Below are positions 54,887 to 62,895 of a stretch of DNA of 64,000 nt, in pieces (positions within the stretch are counted from its first letter, which is position 1; each line of letters opens with the position of its first letter). The notes beneath the pieces were generated by a model. It did not search any database and was not told the DNA's origin. It saw nothing but the letters and a program-made list of their open reading frames with translations. The translations under genes and the position numbers were made by a program. This DNA is from Hyphomicrobiales bacterium (GTDB lineage Bacteria > Pseudomonadota > Alphaproteobacteria > Rhizobiales > Rhizobiaceae): contig UCNG01000006.1 of assembly GCA_900473915.1 (NCBI GenBank), positions 1 to 64,000 on the forward strand. Reading direction: 5' to 3'.

Positions 54887-55879
54887 ATGCAGCGCTTCAT
54901 CAACAATCCGGACGAAGTTGTCGAGGATACCGTGAAGGGCTTTGTCAAAGCTCATTCCGACATCGTTAGGCTTGCAGAAAACCCGCGCGTCATTGCTGCG
55001 AAAAACGCCCCCGTTGCTGGCAAGGTCGGCGTCGTTACAGGTGGCGGTTCAGGGCACGAACCGGCCTTCATCGGCTATACCGGCAAGAATATGCTTGACG
55101 CGGTGGCCGTTGGCGAACTGTTTTCCTCACCAACCGCCAAGAGCTTTCACGACGCCATACGCGAAGCGAATGGCGGCAAGGGCGTCGTTGTCCTCTATGG
55201 CAACTATGCTGGCGACAACATGAATGTGAAGATGGCGACCAAGCTGGCCGCCAAGGACGGGATTGACGTTGCTACAGTTGTTGCAAATGACGATGTTTGC
55301 TCAGCTCCGGCCGATGAACGCGAAAAGCGTCGCGGTGTTGCTGGCGAGATTTTCATGTGGAAGGTCGGCGGCGCAAAAGCGGCAAGTGGAGCCACGCTTG
55401 AGGAAGTTCGCGCTACAGCGCAGAAGGCCATCGACAATTGCCGTTCGATCGGCGTGGGCTTGGGTCCCTGCACGCTGCCTGCGGTGGGCCACCCGAATTT
55501 CGAAATCGCGCCGGGAACGATGGAAGTCGGCATCGGCCATCACGGCGAGCCGGGTGTTCGCGTCGAACCGTTGAAGCCCGCAGCCGAGGTCGCAAAGGAC
55601 ATGTGCCAGATCGTACTCGACGATCATGGACTGGCTGAAGGAACCGAAGTTGCCGTTCTTATTTCGGGGCTTGGCGCAACGCCGCTTAACGAGCTCTATA
55701 TTCTCAACGACACGATCGAATCCGAAATTCGCGCACGCGGATTGACAATCCATCGCACATATATCGGCAATTACTTCACGTCACTTGAAATGGTCGGAGC
55801 AACGTTGACGGTCATGGCGCTCGACAGCGAGTTGAAGGAATTGCTCGACGTCGAAGTGCAGTGCACCACCATTCTGTAA
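54887..55879 (+). CDS. dhaK: Dihydroxyacetone kinase subunit DhaK
   Basis: A 330-residue ketose-binding subunit. GGGSGHEPAFIGYTG near 48-62 and the active-site His at about residue 219 (GIGHHGEPG) that forms the covalent hemiaminal with the substrate are intact. AGGAG precedes ATG 54887. Together with the adjacent DhaL gene it makes a split kinase for dihydroxyacetone or a related ketose such as erythrulose. No phosphotransfer subunit DhaM is in the window, so ATP is the probable phosphate donor. Confidence 0.92.
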   Translation: MQRFINNPDEVVEDTVKGFVKAHSDIVRLAENPRVIAAKNAPVAGKVGVVTGGGSGHEPAFIGYTGKNMLDAVAVGELFSSPTAKSFHDAIREANGGKGVVVLYGNYAGDNMNVKMATKLAAKDGIDVATVVANDDVCSAPADEREKRRGVAGEIFMWKVGGAKAASGATLEEVRATAQKAIDNCRSIGVGLGPCTLPAVGHPNFEIAPGTMEVGIGHHGEPGVRVEPLKPAAEVAKDMCQIVLDDHGLAEGTEVAVLISGLGATPLNELYILNDTIESEIRARGLTIHRTYIGNYFTSLEMVGATLTVMALDSELKELLDVEVQCTTIL

Positions 55880-55890
55880 GGAAGAGACCT

Positions 55891-56532
55891 GTGCAAACAC
55901 TCAATAATTCAAAAGCCGGGGACATCGTGCTCGCAATGGCCGAGCGGATTGTCGAGAACCGCGCTTATCTCAGCGAAATCGACGGGAAAATCGGTGACGG
56001 CGATCACGGCGTCAACATGGCCAAGGGCTTCAACATGGCCGCCGAACGACTGAAGGGAAAGAACGAGTCTCTGGCCAATTCGCTTGACACGCTTGGCACT
56101 GTGCTCATGACCGAGATCGGAGGCTCCATGGGGCCGCTTTATGGCGTGATGTTCACCGAGTTCGCCGAGAAAATTGACGGCATCGACAATATCGATACGG
56201 CTGCGTTCAGCCATATGCTTCACGCCGGGCTTGAAGGCATCCAGTCAATCGGCTCTGCCAAAGTCGGCGACAAAACCTTGCTGGACACGCTCGTGCCCGC
56301 CGTCGAAGCCTTCGATGAAGCCACTGCCGCCGGAAAGAGCTTTGCCGAGGCACTCGAAGCTCTGGTCGCGGCCGCCGAGAAGGGCCGTGATTCCACGATT
56401 GATCTGGTGGCGAAGATCGGCCGCGCCAGCCGTCTTGGCGAAAGGTCGCTGGGTGTTCTGGATGCCGGGGCGACATCCTGCGCCATTATTCTCAAGGAAC
56501 TGTCCGACGGGACACGGGCCCGGTTGCAATAA
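55891..56532 (+). CDS. dhaL: Dihydroxyacetone kinase subunit DhaL (first copy)
   Basis: A 213-residue nucleotide-binding subunit: IGDGDHG near 34-40 supplies the Mg-binding aspartates (Asp 36, Asp 38), with GGSMGPLYG near 80, GDKTLLDTLVP near 133 and LGERSLGVLDAGATS near 185. The start is GTG 55891, preceded by AAGGAAGAG at 55878-55886; an earlier in-frame GTG at 55861 lies inside dhaK. It is the partner of DhaK at 54887. Confidence 0.9.
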   Translation: MQTLNNSKAGDIVLAMAERIVENRAYLSEIDGKIGDGDHGVNMAKGFNMAAERLKGKNESLANSLDTLGTVLMTEIGGSMGPLYGVMFTEFAEKIDGIDNIDTAAFSHMLHAGLEGIQSIGSAKVGDKTLLDTLVPAVEAFDEATAAGKSFAEALEALVAAAEKGRDSTIDLVAKIGRASRLGERSLGVLDAGATSCAIILKELSDGTRARLQ

Positions 56533-56548
56533 ACAGCATCGACAATCA

Positions 56549-56584
56549 GGCAGGCCCGGTGCACCTTCAGAAACTGGGCCTGCC
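56549..56584. promoter_or_regulatory. Large inverted repeat before the SorC-DhaK gene
   Basis: Perfect 9-bp arms GGCAGGCCC and GGGCCTGCC flank an 18-base loop that itself contains the palindrome GGTGCACC. It lies in the 140-base gap between dhaL and the fused regulator, with no U-run after it. It may be an operator, an attenuator or an mRNA processing hairpin. Confidence 0.5.
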
Positions 56585-56672
56585 AGCTTCGGGACAGAAC
56601 GCCAACAAAAACATTGTATTGCAAGACAACCGGCAGATAGAAAGAAGAAACACGGGGATCAGTGCAGACAAG

Positions 56673-58757
56673 ATGGCGTCAAACGGAAAAACAACCGCAA
56701 GCAAAATCGGACAAGTGGAACCGACTGACGGGATTCCGCTGCGCTATGGCGACGATCCCTATGTCTGGGCTTGCTGGCTTTATTACGAAGACGGTCGCAC
56801 GCAGGGCGAAATCGCCGAGATCATGGGAATTTCGCGGGCTACCGTGAATAGCTATCTTGCGGATGCCCGCAGCCGCGGCATCGTCAATATCTCGATTGAA
56901 CCCGCACGGCTCGGTTCTCTCGCGATCGCCCAGGAACTCAAACGGCATTTCGGGTTGAGCGACTGTCTTGTTGTGCCCAATGACGACGGCACCCAAACCC
57001 TTATCGACCGGCTCGGAACGGCAGCGGCCCAGGCAATCGCCAGACTTCTGAAATCTGGCGATACGCTCGCCGTTGCCTGGGGACGAACAGTCCTCGCCAT
57101 CGCCGAAAATACCCGGATATCCAATCTGCAGGACGTGACCGTGGTACAGGCGACAGGCGGAACGCGTGCCAGTTTCGCTTATACGCCCGAACTGTGTGCA
57201 GCGGCCATGGCCCGGGCGACGAATGCGCATCTCGTCAACATCACAGCACCGGCCATCGTATCCAGCCCTGGCGTAAAAGCAGCCATAGTTGGGGAACCGA
57301 TTATCATCGAGCAGTTCCAGGCGCTGAATAACGCGAACAAGGCGCTGTTTGGCATTTCTTCGCTGCGACCAAATTCGACAATCCATACCAGCGGCTTCTT
57401 TGAGAATGTCTCGATACAGGATTATCTTGCCAAGAATGCAGTTGGGGTCGTGGCGGGACGCTTCATCGATTCTCATGGACAGCCAGTGTCCGGTCCGCTT
57501 GACGACAGGACCATCGGCATCACGCTCGGCAGCCTGCGAAGCATCGACATGCGCATCGCCGTTGCCGGCGGCTTCGACAAGGTACCGGCAATTCTTGCCG
57601 CCTTGCGCGGCGGTTACGTCAACATCCTGATTACCGATGCCGCGACAGGACGCGGCATTCTTAACGCTGACGGCGTGACGGAAATAGACAGCAAGCTTTC
57701 CCAGAAGCTGCGCTCAGAACCGGTAGCCAATCCCTCCAGCCATTATCGTACGCATATCAAGAAATTTCTGAACAGCCCCGATGATGTCGTTGAGGAAATG
57801 CTTGACGGTGCCACCAAAGCGCACCGATCCTATCTCACTCCGATCAACGGATCGAAACGTGCACTCGTCGCCCGCAATGGCCCCCGCTCGGGGAAAGTGG
57901 GATTGGTGATCGGTGGCGGGTCGGGACATGAACCCTGTTTTTTGGGCTATGTCGGCAAGGGGCTTGCCGATGCCGTAGCAATCGGCAATGTCTTTTCCTC
58001 ACCTCCCCCTGCTCCCATCCTCGAATGTGCGAAAGCCGCTTCCGGCGGCGAAGGAGTCCTCTTCGTTTACGGCAACTATGTCGGCGATGTCATGAATTTC
58101 GAAATGGCGGCGGAAATGGCCCAGGAAGCCGACATTCCCACCCGTACCGTTCTGACGACTGACGACATATCTTCTTCTCCCATAGAGGATCGCGACGGTC
58201 GCCGTGGCGTCGCGGGAAACTTCTTTATTTTCAAGGCGGCTGGCGCAGCCTGTGATCGGGGCATGTCGCTCGAGGCATGCGAAGCGGTGACACGCAAGGC
58301 CAACCGGCGCACCTTCACGATGGGCGTTGCGCTGGAGCCCTGTTCGCTACCGCAGACGCGACGCCACAACTTCGAAATTGGTGCCGAAGAGATGGAGATC
58401 GGCATGGGCATCCACGGAGAACGTGGCGTTATCCGCGAAAAAATGATGCCTGCCGATGCGATCGTCGATCATATCATGGACCGGATTTTCAGTGAGATGA
58501 ACGCATCGCCCGGAGACCGGGTAGCGGTACTTGTAAATTCGTTCGGCTCAACACCGCTGATGGAACTCTACATCCTGTTCAGACGCGTCGAGCAACGCCT
58601 GAGCGCCAAGCAAATAACAATCGAAGCAAACTGGGTTGGCCATTACTGCACATCGCTGGACATGAACGGAGCATCCATATCCGTCATGCATCTCGATCAG
58701 GAATTGTCCGATCTCTTGTCGCACCCTTGCGATACGGCTTTTCTTCGGGTCAACTGA
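56673..58757 (+). CDS. SorC transcriptional regulator fused to a DhaK kinase subunit
   Basis: A single 694-residue frame with two complete, unrelated modules. Residues about 18-340 are a SorC regulator: helix-turn-helix about 40-65 (QGEIAEIMGISRATVNSYL), then the effector domain with GDTLAVAWGRTVLAIAE and VAGGFDKVPAILAALRGGY. After a linker (about 342-358), residues 360-694 are a full DhaK: GGGSGHEPCFLGYVG and active-site His about 581 in MGIHGERG. There is no frameshift or stop between them. ATG 56673 has only a weak ribosome-binding site, so the start could differ. A second DhaL follows. See findings for its possible sensory role. Confidence 0.9.
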   Translation: MASNGKTTASKIGQVEPTDGIPLRYGDDPYVWACWLYYEDGRTQGEIAEIMGISRATVNSYLADARSRGIVNISIEPARLGSLAIAQELKRHFGLSDCLVVPNDDGTQTLIDRLGTAAAQAIARLLKSGDTLAVAWGRTVLAIAENTRISNLQDVTVVQATGGTRASFAYTPELCAAAMARATNAHLVNITAPAIVSSPGVKAAIVGEPIIIEQFQALNNANKALFGISSLRPNSTIHTSGFFENVSIQDYLAKNAVGVVAGRFIDSHGQPVSGPLDDRTIGITLGSLRSIDMRIAVAGGFDKVPAILAALRGGYVNILITDAATGRGILNADGVTEIDSKLSQKLRSEPVANPSSHYRTHIKKFLNSPDDVVEEMLDGATKAHRSYLTPINGSKRALVARNGPRSGKVGLVIGGGSGHEPCFLGYVGKGLADAVAIGNVFSSPPPAPILECAKAASGGEGVLFVYGNYVGDVMNFEMAAEMAQEADIPTRTVLTTDDISSSPIEDRDGRRGVAGNFFIFKAAGAACDRGMSLEACEAVTRKANRRTFTMGVALEPCSLPQTRRHNFEIGAEEMEIGMGIHGERGVIREKMMPADAIVDHIMDRIFSEMNASPGDRVAVLVNSFGSTPLMELYILFRRVEQRLSAKQITIEANWVGHYCTSLDMNGASISVMHLDQELSDLLSHPCDTAFLRVN

Positions 58758-58809
58758 TTAATGCCGCCTTGGGCGGCTTCATGAATTCCAGATTATCTGG
58801 GAGGTACAA

Positions 58810-59457
58810 ATGCAGGAAACTGCAGCGCGTCGTCTAAGCCGGATGTTTCAACTTATCGCCTTTTCGATGAAAGAGGAAAAAGAACGGCTGTCCGATCTCG
58901 ACGGCGCAATCGGCGACGCGGATCATGGCATCACCATGGTGTTGGGCTTTTCGGCCGTTAACAGCGCACTTGCCAAAGTCGATCTGGAGCAGACACTTCC
59001 TTCCGAGATTTTCGCTACAGCCGCATCCGCTTTTCTCGACGCCGTGGGCGCCTCGACCGGACCTCTTTATGCGACAGCGTTCCGCCACGCTTCCAAGGCG
59101 TTGAAAGCCCGTGAAACCCTCGATACGGAAGGACAGGCCGCCATCGTTGAGGCGATAACGCGAGGCATTCAGGACCGCGGAAAGGGACAACGCGGGGACA
59201 AAACCATGCTGGATGCCTGGATACCGGCGATGGAAGTGGCCGTCGATGCACGAATACACGGCCTGAGCAGTCTGGAAATGTGGGATGGAATACTCGAAGC
59301 TGCGGAGAAGGGATTAGACTCAACCCGCTCAATGGTGGCGACGCGGGGACGTGCCGCACGATTGGGTGAACGCTCACTGGGACATGTCGATCCCGGCGCT
59401 GCTTCCGCAATCATTATCCTGCGCGCCATGCGGGATAGCTTCGCCGACACCGTGTAG
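58810..59457 (+). CDS. dhaL: Dihydroxyacetone kinase subunit DhaL (second copy)
   Basis: A 215-residue DhaL paralogue with IGDADHGITM near 34-43 (Mg-binding Asp 36 and 38 kept), GASTGPLYATAF near 80, GDKTMLDAWIPAM near 135 and LGERSLGHVDPGAAS near 190. GGGAGG precedes the ATG. It lies 52 bases after the SorC-DhaK fusion and is its natural partner, just as the first DhaL pairs with stand-alone DhaK. Last gene of the operon. Confidence 0.9.
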   Translation: MQETAARRLSRMFQLIAFSMKEEKERLSDLDGAIGDADHGITMVLGFSAVNSALAKVDLEQTLPSEIFATAASAFLDAVGASTGPLYATAFRHASKALKARETLDTEGQAAIVEAITRGIQDRGKGQRGDKTMLDAWIPAMEVAVDARIHGLSSLEMWDGILEAAEKGLDSTRSMVATRGRAARLGERSLGHVDPGAASAIIILRAMRDSFADTV

Positions 59458-59522
59458 AGCGGTCCTGCGTCAGCAGAATTGCAGAACCACTCGGACTATT
59501 TGTTTTACCGCGTTATCCTACA
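59455..59522. repeat. Palindromic repeat, copy B (left part, broken)
   Basis: TAGAGCGGTCC at the end of dhaL, an inverted AGAACCACTC, then TTTGTTTTACCGCGTTATCC, all aligning with copy A at 52829. The match stops at 59520, exactly where an IS-end-like sequence begins. The right part of the element is missing. Confidence 0.6.
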
Positions 59523-59679
59523 GGCTCGGTTGCAACAATCGCTTTGATATTGGAAACATCGGGCCCGGCGCGCTCACCGAGGTTGTGGCAATGCTCGAGC
59601 AGAATCTCGCAGCCAAAACCGCGTGATCGAGGATTGGGAAGGCCTCTTCACAGCCAGTCGGAATTTTTGCAACAGAGCC
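59523..59679. mobile_element. Short IS-derived remnant or MITE candidate (157 bp)
   Basis: Bounded by imperfect 14-base inverted ends: GGCTCGGTTGCAAC at the left and, inverted, GGCTCTGTTGCAAA at the right. Such GGCTCTGTTGCAAA ends are typical of IS6-family elements (IS6100-like) and similar to those of some IS5-family groups. No transposase fits inside, and no target duplication is visible. It abuts a broken palindromic repeat on one side and a direct repeat on the other. Confidence 0.4.
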
Positions 59680-59827
59680 AGCGAGATGCCTTATGGCCTC
59701 TTTCACCATATCGGAAAAAATCATCTTAGCCATGTGTGCGCATCGTCCCAATATTCTTAGACGCCCAGCTCTGAGGCGACAAAACCCCATGAGCAATAAA
59801 ATGGTCGTAAAAATTGGCCCCGGAAGC
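59677..59827. repeat. ~150-bp direct repeat, copy 1
   Basis: Runs from GCCAGCGAGATGCC to GGCCCCGGAAGC and is nearly identical to 61551-61703, differing at a handful of positions including short indels. It begins three bases inside the IS-end-like sequence and ends two bases beyond the stop codon of the minus-strand gene at 59830. Confidence 0.88.
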
Positions 59828-59829
59828 TA

Positions 59830-61503
59830 CTAACCAGAGTCGATCTGGTCGCCGGGAACATAGGCAAAAGGAGGAGCCACTCCCGATGCCGTATTGACCT
59901 TCAAGATCGGCAGAAATCGACGGGTTTGCTGGAAATAATCCCGTTGAATGTATTGGGCACCGGGCAATCTCCCCTCGATATAGAGGATGGCCTCAAGTGG
60001 TAGTTGAGCAGGAATATTCTCAGGCCAAACAGCAATGACGGGTTCGTTCCAGTATTCACTAGCTCTCGCTGGAGGGCTGGTAAAAGTCGAGCGCGCCAAA
60101 ATGCTCAGATCGAAAGCGTCCTTATCCACCCCCAGCGAGCATTGGGACACCAATGTTGTTCGTTCGTATTGGGCTTGCCAGCTTGCGAGGTCGGTGACAG
60201 GTGGACTTTGGTCGATACACGGGCCGCTGGTTGCTGTCCCTAGGTACGTGCCACATTTTTCGGTACGCAGGTTTGTAGCTCCATCGCTCGGATATACACA
60301 CAGCATTGTCAGAGGGTGTTGTGCGGGGGCGGCAAGCTCGCGATGGATTAAACCTACCCCACCACCAGCTTGGTTCCCTAATAAATACAAATCAATATGT
60401 AGATCTGCACGGTAAAAAACGAATGAGACCCCTTTGTGTTCAACGGCTTTTGGGCTCGGATTCCACGAGTGATAGGCTGTGCTATAGCCGGTAAATCGCA
60501 AGAGAACCCCGTTGCACATATAGGCGGCCATGTTGTTGGGACAGTCGGTGGTGTCGAAGTAGCGGGCGTTGACGCGGTTGACGACCGTCTCGCCGTAATA
60601 GAGCTGGTCTGTCTCGTCATAGCCGAACGGTGTGTCTGCGCCGGGCTGGTAGCGCAAGAGCGGCAGCCAGATGCCGGTAGCCTGATAGTAAGCCAGTTGC
60701 CTGGCCTGAGCTTCGGGCAAGAGTGGCTTGCTGCCATCAAGGCTGTAGTAAAGAGCCTCGATTGCTATCGTTTCGGGATGATCCGTATCCCAGGCGACCG
60801 CCTGCAATTGCACATTCCTTCCTCCCTTGCTGCTGCGGACCATCACATTCGCCTGCAATGCTTGATTGAATGGATCAGACAATTGCGCATTGAAAGAGCA
60901 TTGGATTGTCGGTGCCGTTGTCAGATACTCATCTTTCCATTGGCTTGCGTTAATCACCCCGACAGCCGCGCAGGAGGAATTGTCATTGCTGTCCGGATTG
61001 GGAGAAAGCGCAGTGCCGGTCAGATTACAGCCATAGTCTGGATCGGACACTTTGAACGTGGCTTCCTCCGGATACACGCACCGTATGGCATAAGGCTTGC
61101 CTGCCGCCACTGCCGTTGGCAGATCGGCGAGCACCATGCCGATGCGCGGGCCCGAGGCTGTGTCCGCTCCGGGCACGTCCTTGCGCAGATATGTGTGCGC
61201 CACCGACTGTATGGAATTTTCGGTCGTATTGAGTGTCCAGAACTGGTTGGCTGCGGCGGTGATGTCACGCATCAGCAAACCCGAACAATACCAGGCGGGT
61301 TTGTCCACGCCACAACTCTTGACCGTCAGTCCGTAACGACGATTGAGCAGCATCGCCTCGTCTGCACCTGAGACGCCCGGCTGACCTGCCTGCGCCTGTA
61401 CATTCGCGGTCACGCCATTGAAATCGGCATGAACGGTTGTCGCGACGAGGCTTGCGCCCAGGCAGAAAATCAGGATTTTCCATCGCCGCCGGGAAACCGT
61501 CAT
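59830..61503 (-). CDS. Secreted two-domain halovibrin-like protein
   Basis: A 557-residue protein with a signal peptide (MTVSRRRWKILIFCLGASLV... ending VHA-DFNG). Two copies of one ~260-residue domain follow, at about 40-295 and 300-557. Shared landmarks: N.RY, a CNG/CSG-L-R segment, CVYP, Cys pairs, NE.VIAVW..N.P..LPLEAI.Y and GAQ..QRD. The pattern resembles the halovibrin HvnA/HvnC family of secreted proteins (reported as NAD-glycohydrolase or ADP-ribosyltransferase in Vibrio fischeri); this is from memory. The C-terminal copy is closest to the paralogue at 62002. The start is chosen for the signal peptide; no clear ribosome-binding site is visible and the frame is open to 61800. Confidence 0.72.
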   Translation of the reverse strand: MTVSRRRWKILIFCLGASLVATTVHADFNGVTANVQAQAGQPGVSGADEAMLLNRRYGLTVKSCGVDKPAWYCSGLLMRDITAAANQFWTLNTTENSIQSVAHTYLRKDVPGADTASGPRIGMVLADLPTAVAAGKPYAIRCVYPEEATFKVSDPDYGCNLTGTALSPNPDSNDNSSCAAVGVINASQWKDEYLTTAPTIQCSFNAQLSDPFNQALQANVMVRSSKGGRNVQLQAVAWDTDHPETIAIEALYYSLDGSKPLLPEAQARQLAYYQATGIWLPLLRYQPGADTPFGYDETDQLYYGETVVNRVNARYFDTTDCPNNMAAYMCNGVLLRFTGYSTAYHSWNPSPKAVEHKGVSFVFYRADLHIDLYLLGNQAGGGVGLIHRELAAPAQHPLTMLCVYPSDGATNLRTEKCGTYLGTATSGPCIDQSPPVTDLASWQAQYERTTLVSQCSLGVDKDAFDLSILARSTFTSPPARASEYWNEPVIAVWPENIPAQLPLEAILYIEGRLPGAQYIQRDYFQQTRRFLPILKVNTASGVAPPFAYVPGDQIDSG

Positions 61504-61550
61504 CTGCACATGCCGCAGAAATGAGTATCTGTTTTGGGATTGTCCGCGAA

Positions 61551-61703
61551 GCCAGCGAGACTGCCCTATGGCCTCTTTCGCCATATCGGAAAAAATCATC
61601 TTAGCCATGTGTGCGCATCGTCCCAATATTCTGAGACGCCCCAGCTCTGAGGCGACAAAACCCCATGAGCAATAAAATGGTCGTAAAAATTGGCCCCGGA
61701 AGC
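61551..61703. repeat. ~150-bp direct repeat, copy 2
   Basis: Same orientation as copy 1 at 59677-59827 and almost identical. It lies 47 bases upstream of the start of the two-domain secreted protein, so the gene is framed by the two copies. The rest of the gap 61504-62001 holds a fragment of the palindromic repeat (61945-62000) and otherwise nothing I can assign. Confidence 0.88.
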
Positions 61704-61944
61704 GGTACGCACATGGGGCCAAGCCTGATATCGAGCCCGGCAACACAGTTGCATTTTTCCCGACACCGGGCCGCAAAGAGCAGTTTCTGCGCTCAGGCAT
61801 TTACGTATTTTCAGATACGTCCTGCTTGAGGCTCGAAAATCACTCTTCTCAGCGCGACTGGGCGAATGTGCAATTGTGGCGCGAAAAGGGTTCCCGTTGG
61901 GATGCTTCTCGATCTATCAATCCGGATCGAAACACATTCGAACT

Positions 61945-62000
61945 AGTTATATTTTCCGCGTTATCCGACGCAAAGCCGCTTCGTACTTTGCTGGAAAATC
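61945..62000. repeat. Palindromic repeat, copy C (right half)
   Basis: ATATTTTCCGCGTTATCCGA, CAAAGCCGCTTCGTAC and TTTGCTGGAAAAT align with the right half of copy A (52829-52932). It ends at the stop codon of the minus-strand gene at 62002. The left half is absent or too diverged to see. Confidence 0.55.
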
Positions 62001-62001
62001 C

Positions 62002-62895
62002 CTATTTAGCAGTCGCGATCTGGTCCTGGGGGGAAAAGGAGAACAGGCCGTCCGTTTCTGGATTGTTATTGAGCTTTACAATAGGAAGAACCCGGCCTGT
62101 CTGTTCCAAGAAATCCTTCTGCACATATTGTGCACCAGCCAGCTGATCATTCATATAGAAGATGGCTTCGAGCGGCAGCTGGGTCGGGATATCCTGAGCC
62201 CAAACGGCGACGACCGCTTCATTCCAGCTTTCCCAGTCATTTTCGAATGGATCTGGCAGTACAGTGCGCGCCTGAATGCTCAGATCGAAAGCATCCTTGT
62301 CAACTCCCAGCGAACATTGTTGGTCGTCGCCGGTGATCGCGTAGTTGGCTTGCCAACCCGCAAGGGTCGTAATACCCAACTGCGCGCATGGTACGCTTTT
62401 CGGATTGTTGCTTTTATGAATGCCGCACTTGTCCGGGCGTTCGCCTGAATGGCCATCAGTGGGATACACGCAACGCATTTCAAAGGGATGGTCTGCGGGT
62501 GCTCCAAATTCCCGACTGACAAGCCCTACCGGAACGGCATATTTCGCGGCCTGATTTAGATCAATGCGCTGAAGGTCGCTCCGGAGATAGACAAACGAAA
62601 CACCGTTGCGCTCAACGGCTTCCGGGCTGGGATTCCACGCATGGAAATCCGGGCCGTATCCGGTGAAGCGGAGGACAACGCCATTACACTTATAGGCGGC
62701 TTGGCCATCGGGGCATGGCGTGGTGTTGAGATAGCGTGCATTGAGCCGTGTTGCAACGTCAGCACCAGTTTGTGCACTGGCAGGCAAACTCCAAGCGGCT
62801 GCCAGAGCTGCGACGGCGCAAAATACCGAAACACCTCGACGCTGCTGAAAATTCCGCGAAATGAGTTTCATTAAATATCGAGAGAATATTTTCAT
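62002..62895 (-). CDS. Secreted single-domain halovibrin-like protein
   Basis: A 297-residue protein with a signal peptide ending LPASA-QTGA and one copy of the domain found twice in the neighbour at 59830: ARYLNTTPC, CNGVVLRFTGY, WNPSPEAVERNGVSF, CVYPTD, CSLGVDKDAFDLSI and NEAVVAVWAQDIPTQLPLEAIFY. Identity with the C-terminal half of the neighbour is high in these blocks, indicating gene duplication. AAGGAA lies before ATG 62895; an alternative start is ATG 62871. Halovibrin-like assignment is tentative; no catalytic residues are known to me. Confidence 0.7.
   Translation of the reverse strand: MKIFSRYLMKLISRNFQQRRGVSVFCAVAALAAAWSLPASAQTGADVATRLNARYLNTTPCPDGQAAYKCNGVVLRFTGYGPDFHAWNPSPEAVERNGVSFVYLRSDLQRIDLNQAAKYAVPVGLVSREFGAPADHPFEMRCVYPTDGHSGERPDKCGIHKSNNPKSVPCAQLGITTLAGWQANYAITGDDQQCSLGVDKDAFDLSIQARTVLPDPFENDWESWNEAVVAVWAQDIPTQLPLEAIFYMNDQLAGAQYVQKDFLEQTGRVLPIVKLNNNPETDGLFSFSPQDQIATAK

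Noticed and set aside
50251-59457. Erythritol (ery) operon
   Set aside because: No EryA kinase, EryB dehydrogenase, EryC isomerase, TpiA2 or RpiB was found; the Dha-type kinases and SDR differ from that pathway.
59544-59729. Truncated transposase inside the IS-like remnant
   Set aside because: None of the frames shows DDE-type or other transposase motifs; the 157-bp element is too short to encode one.
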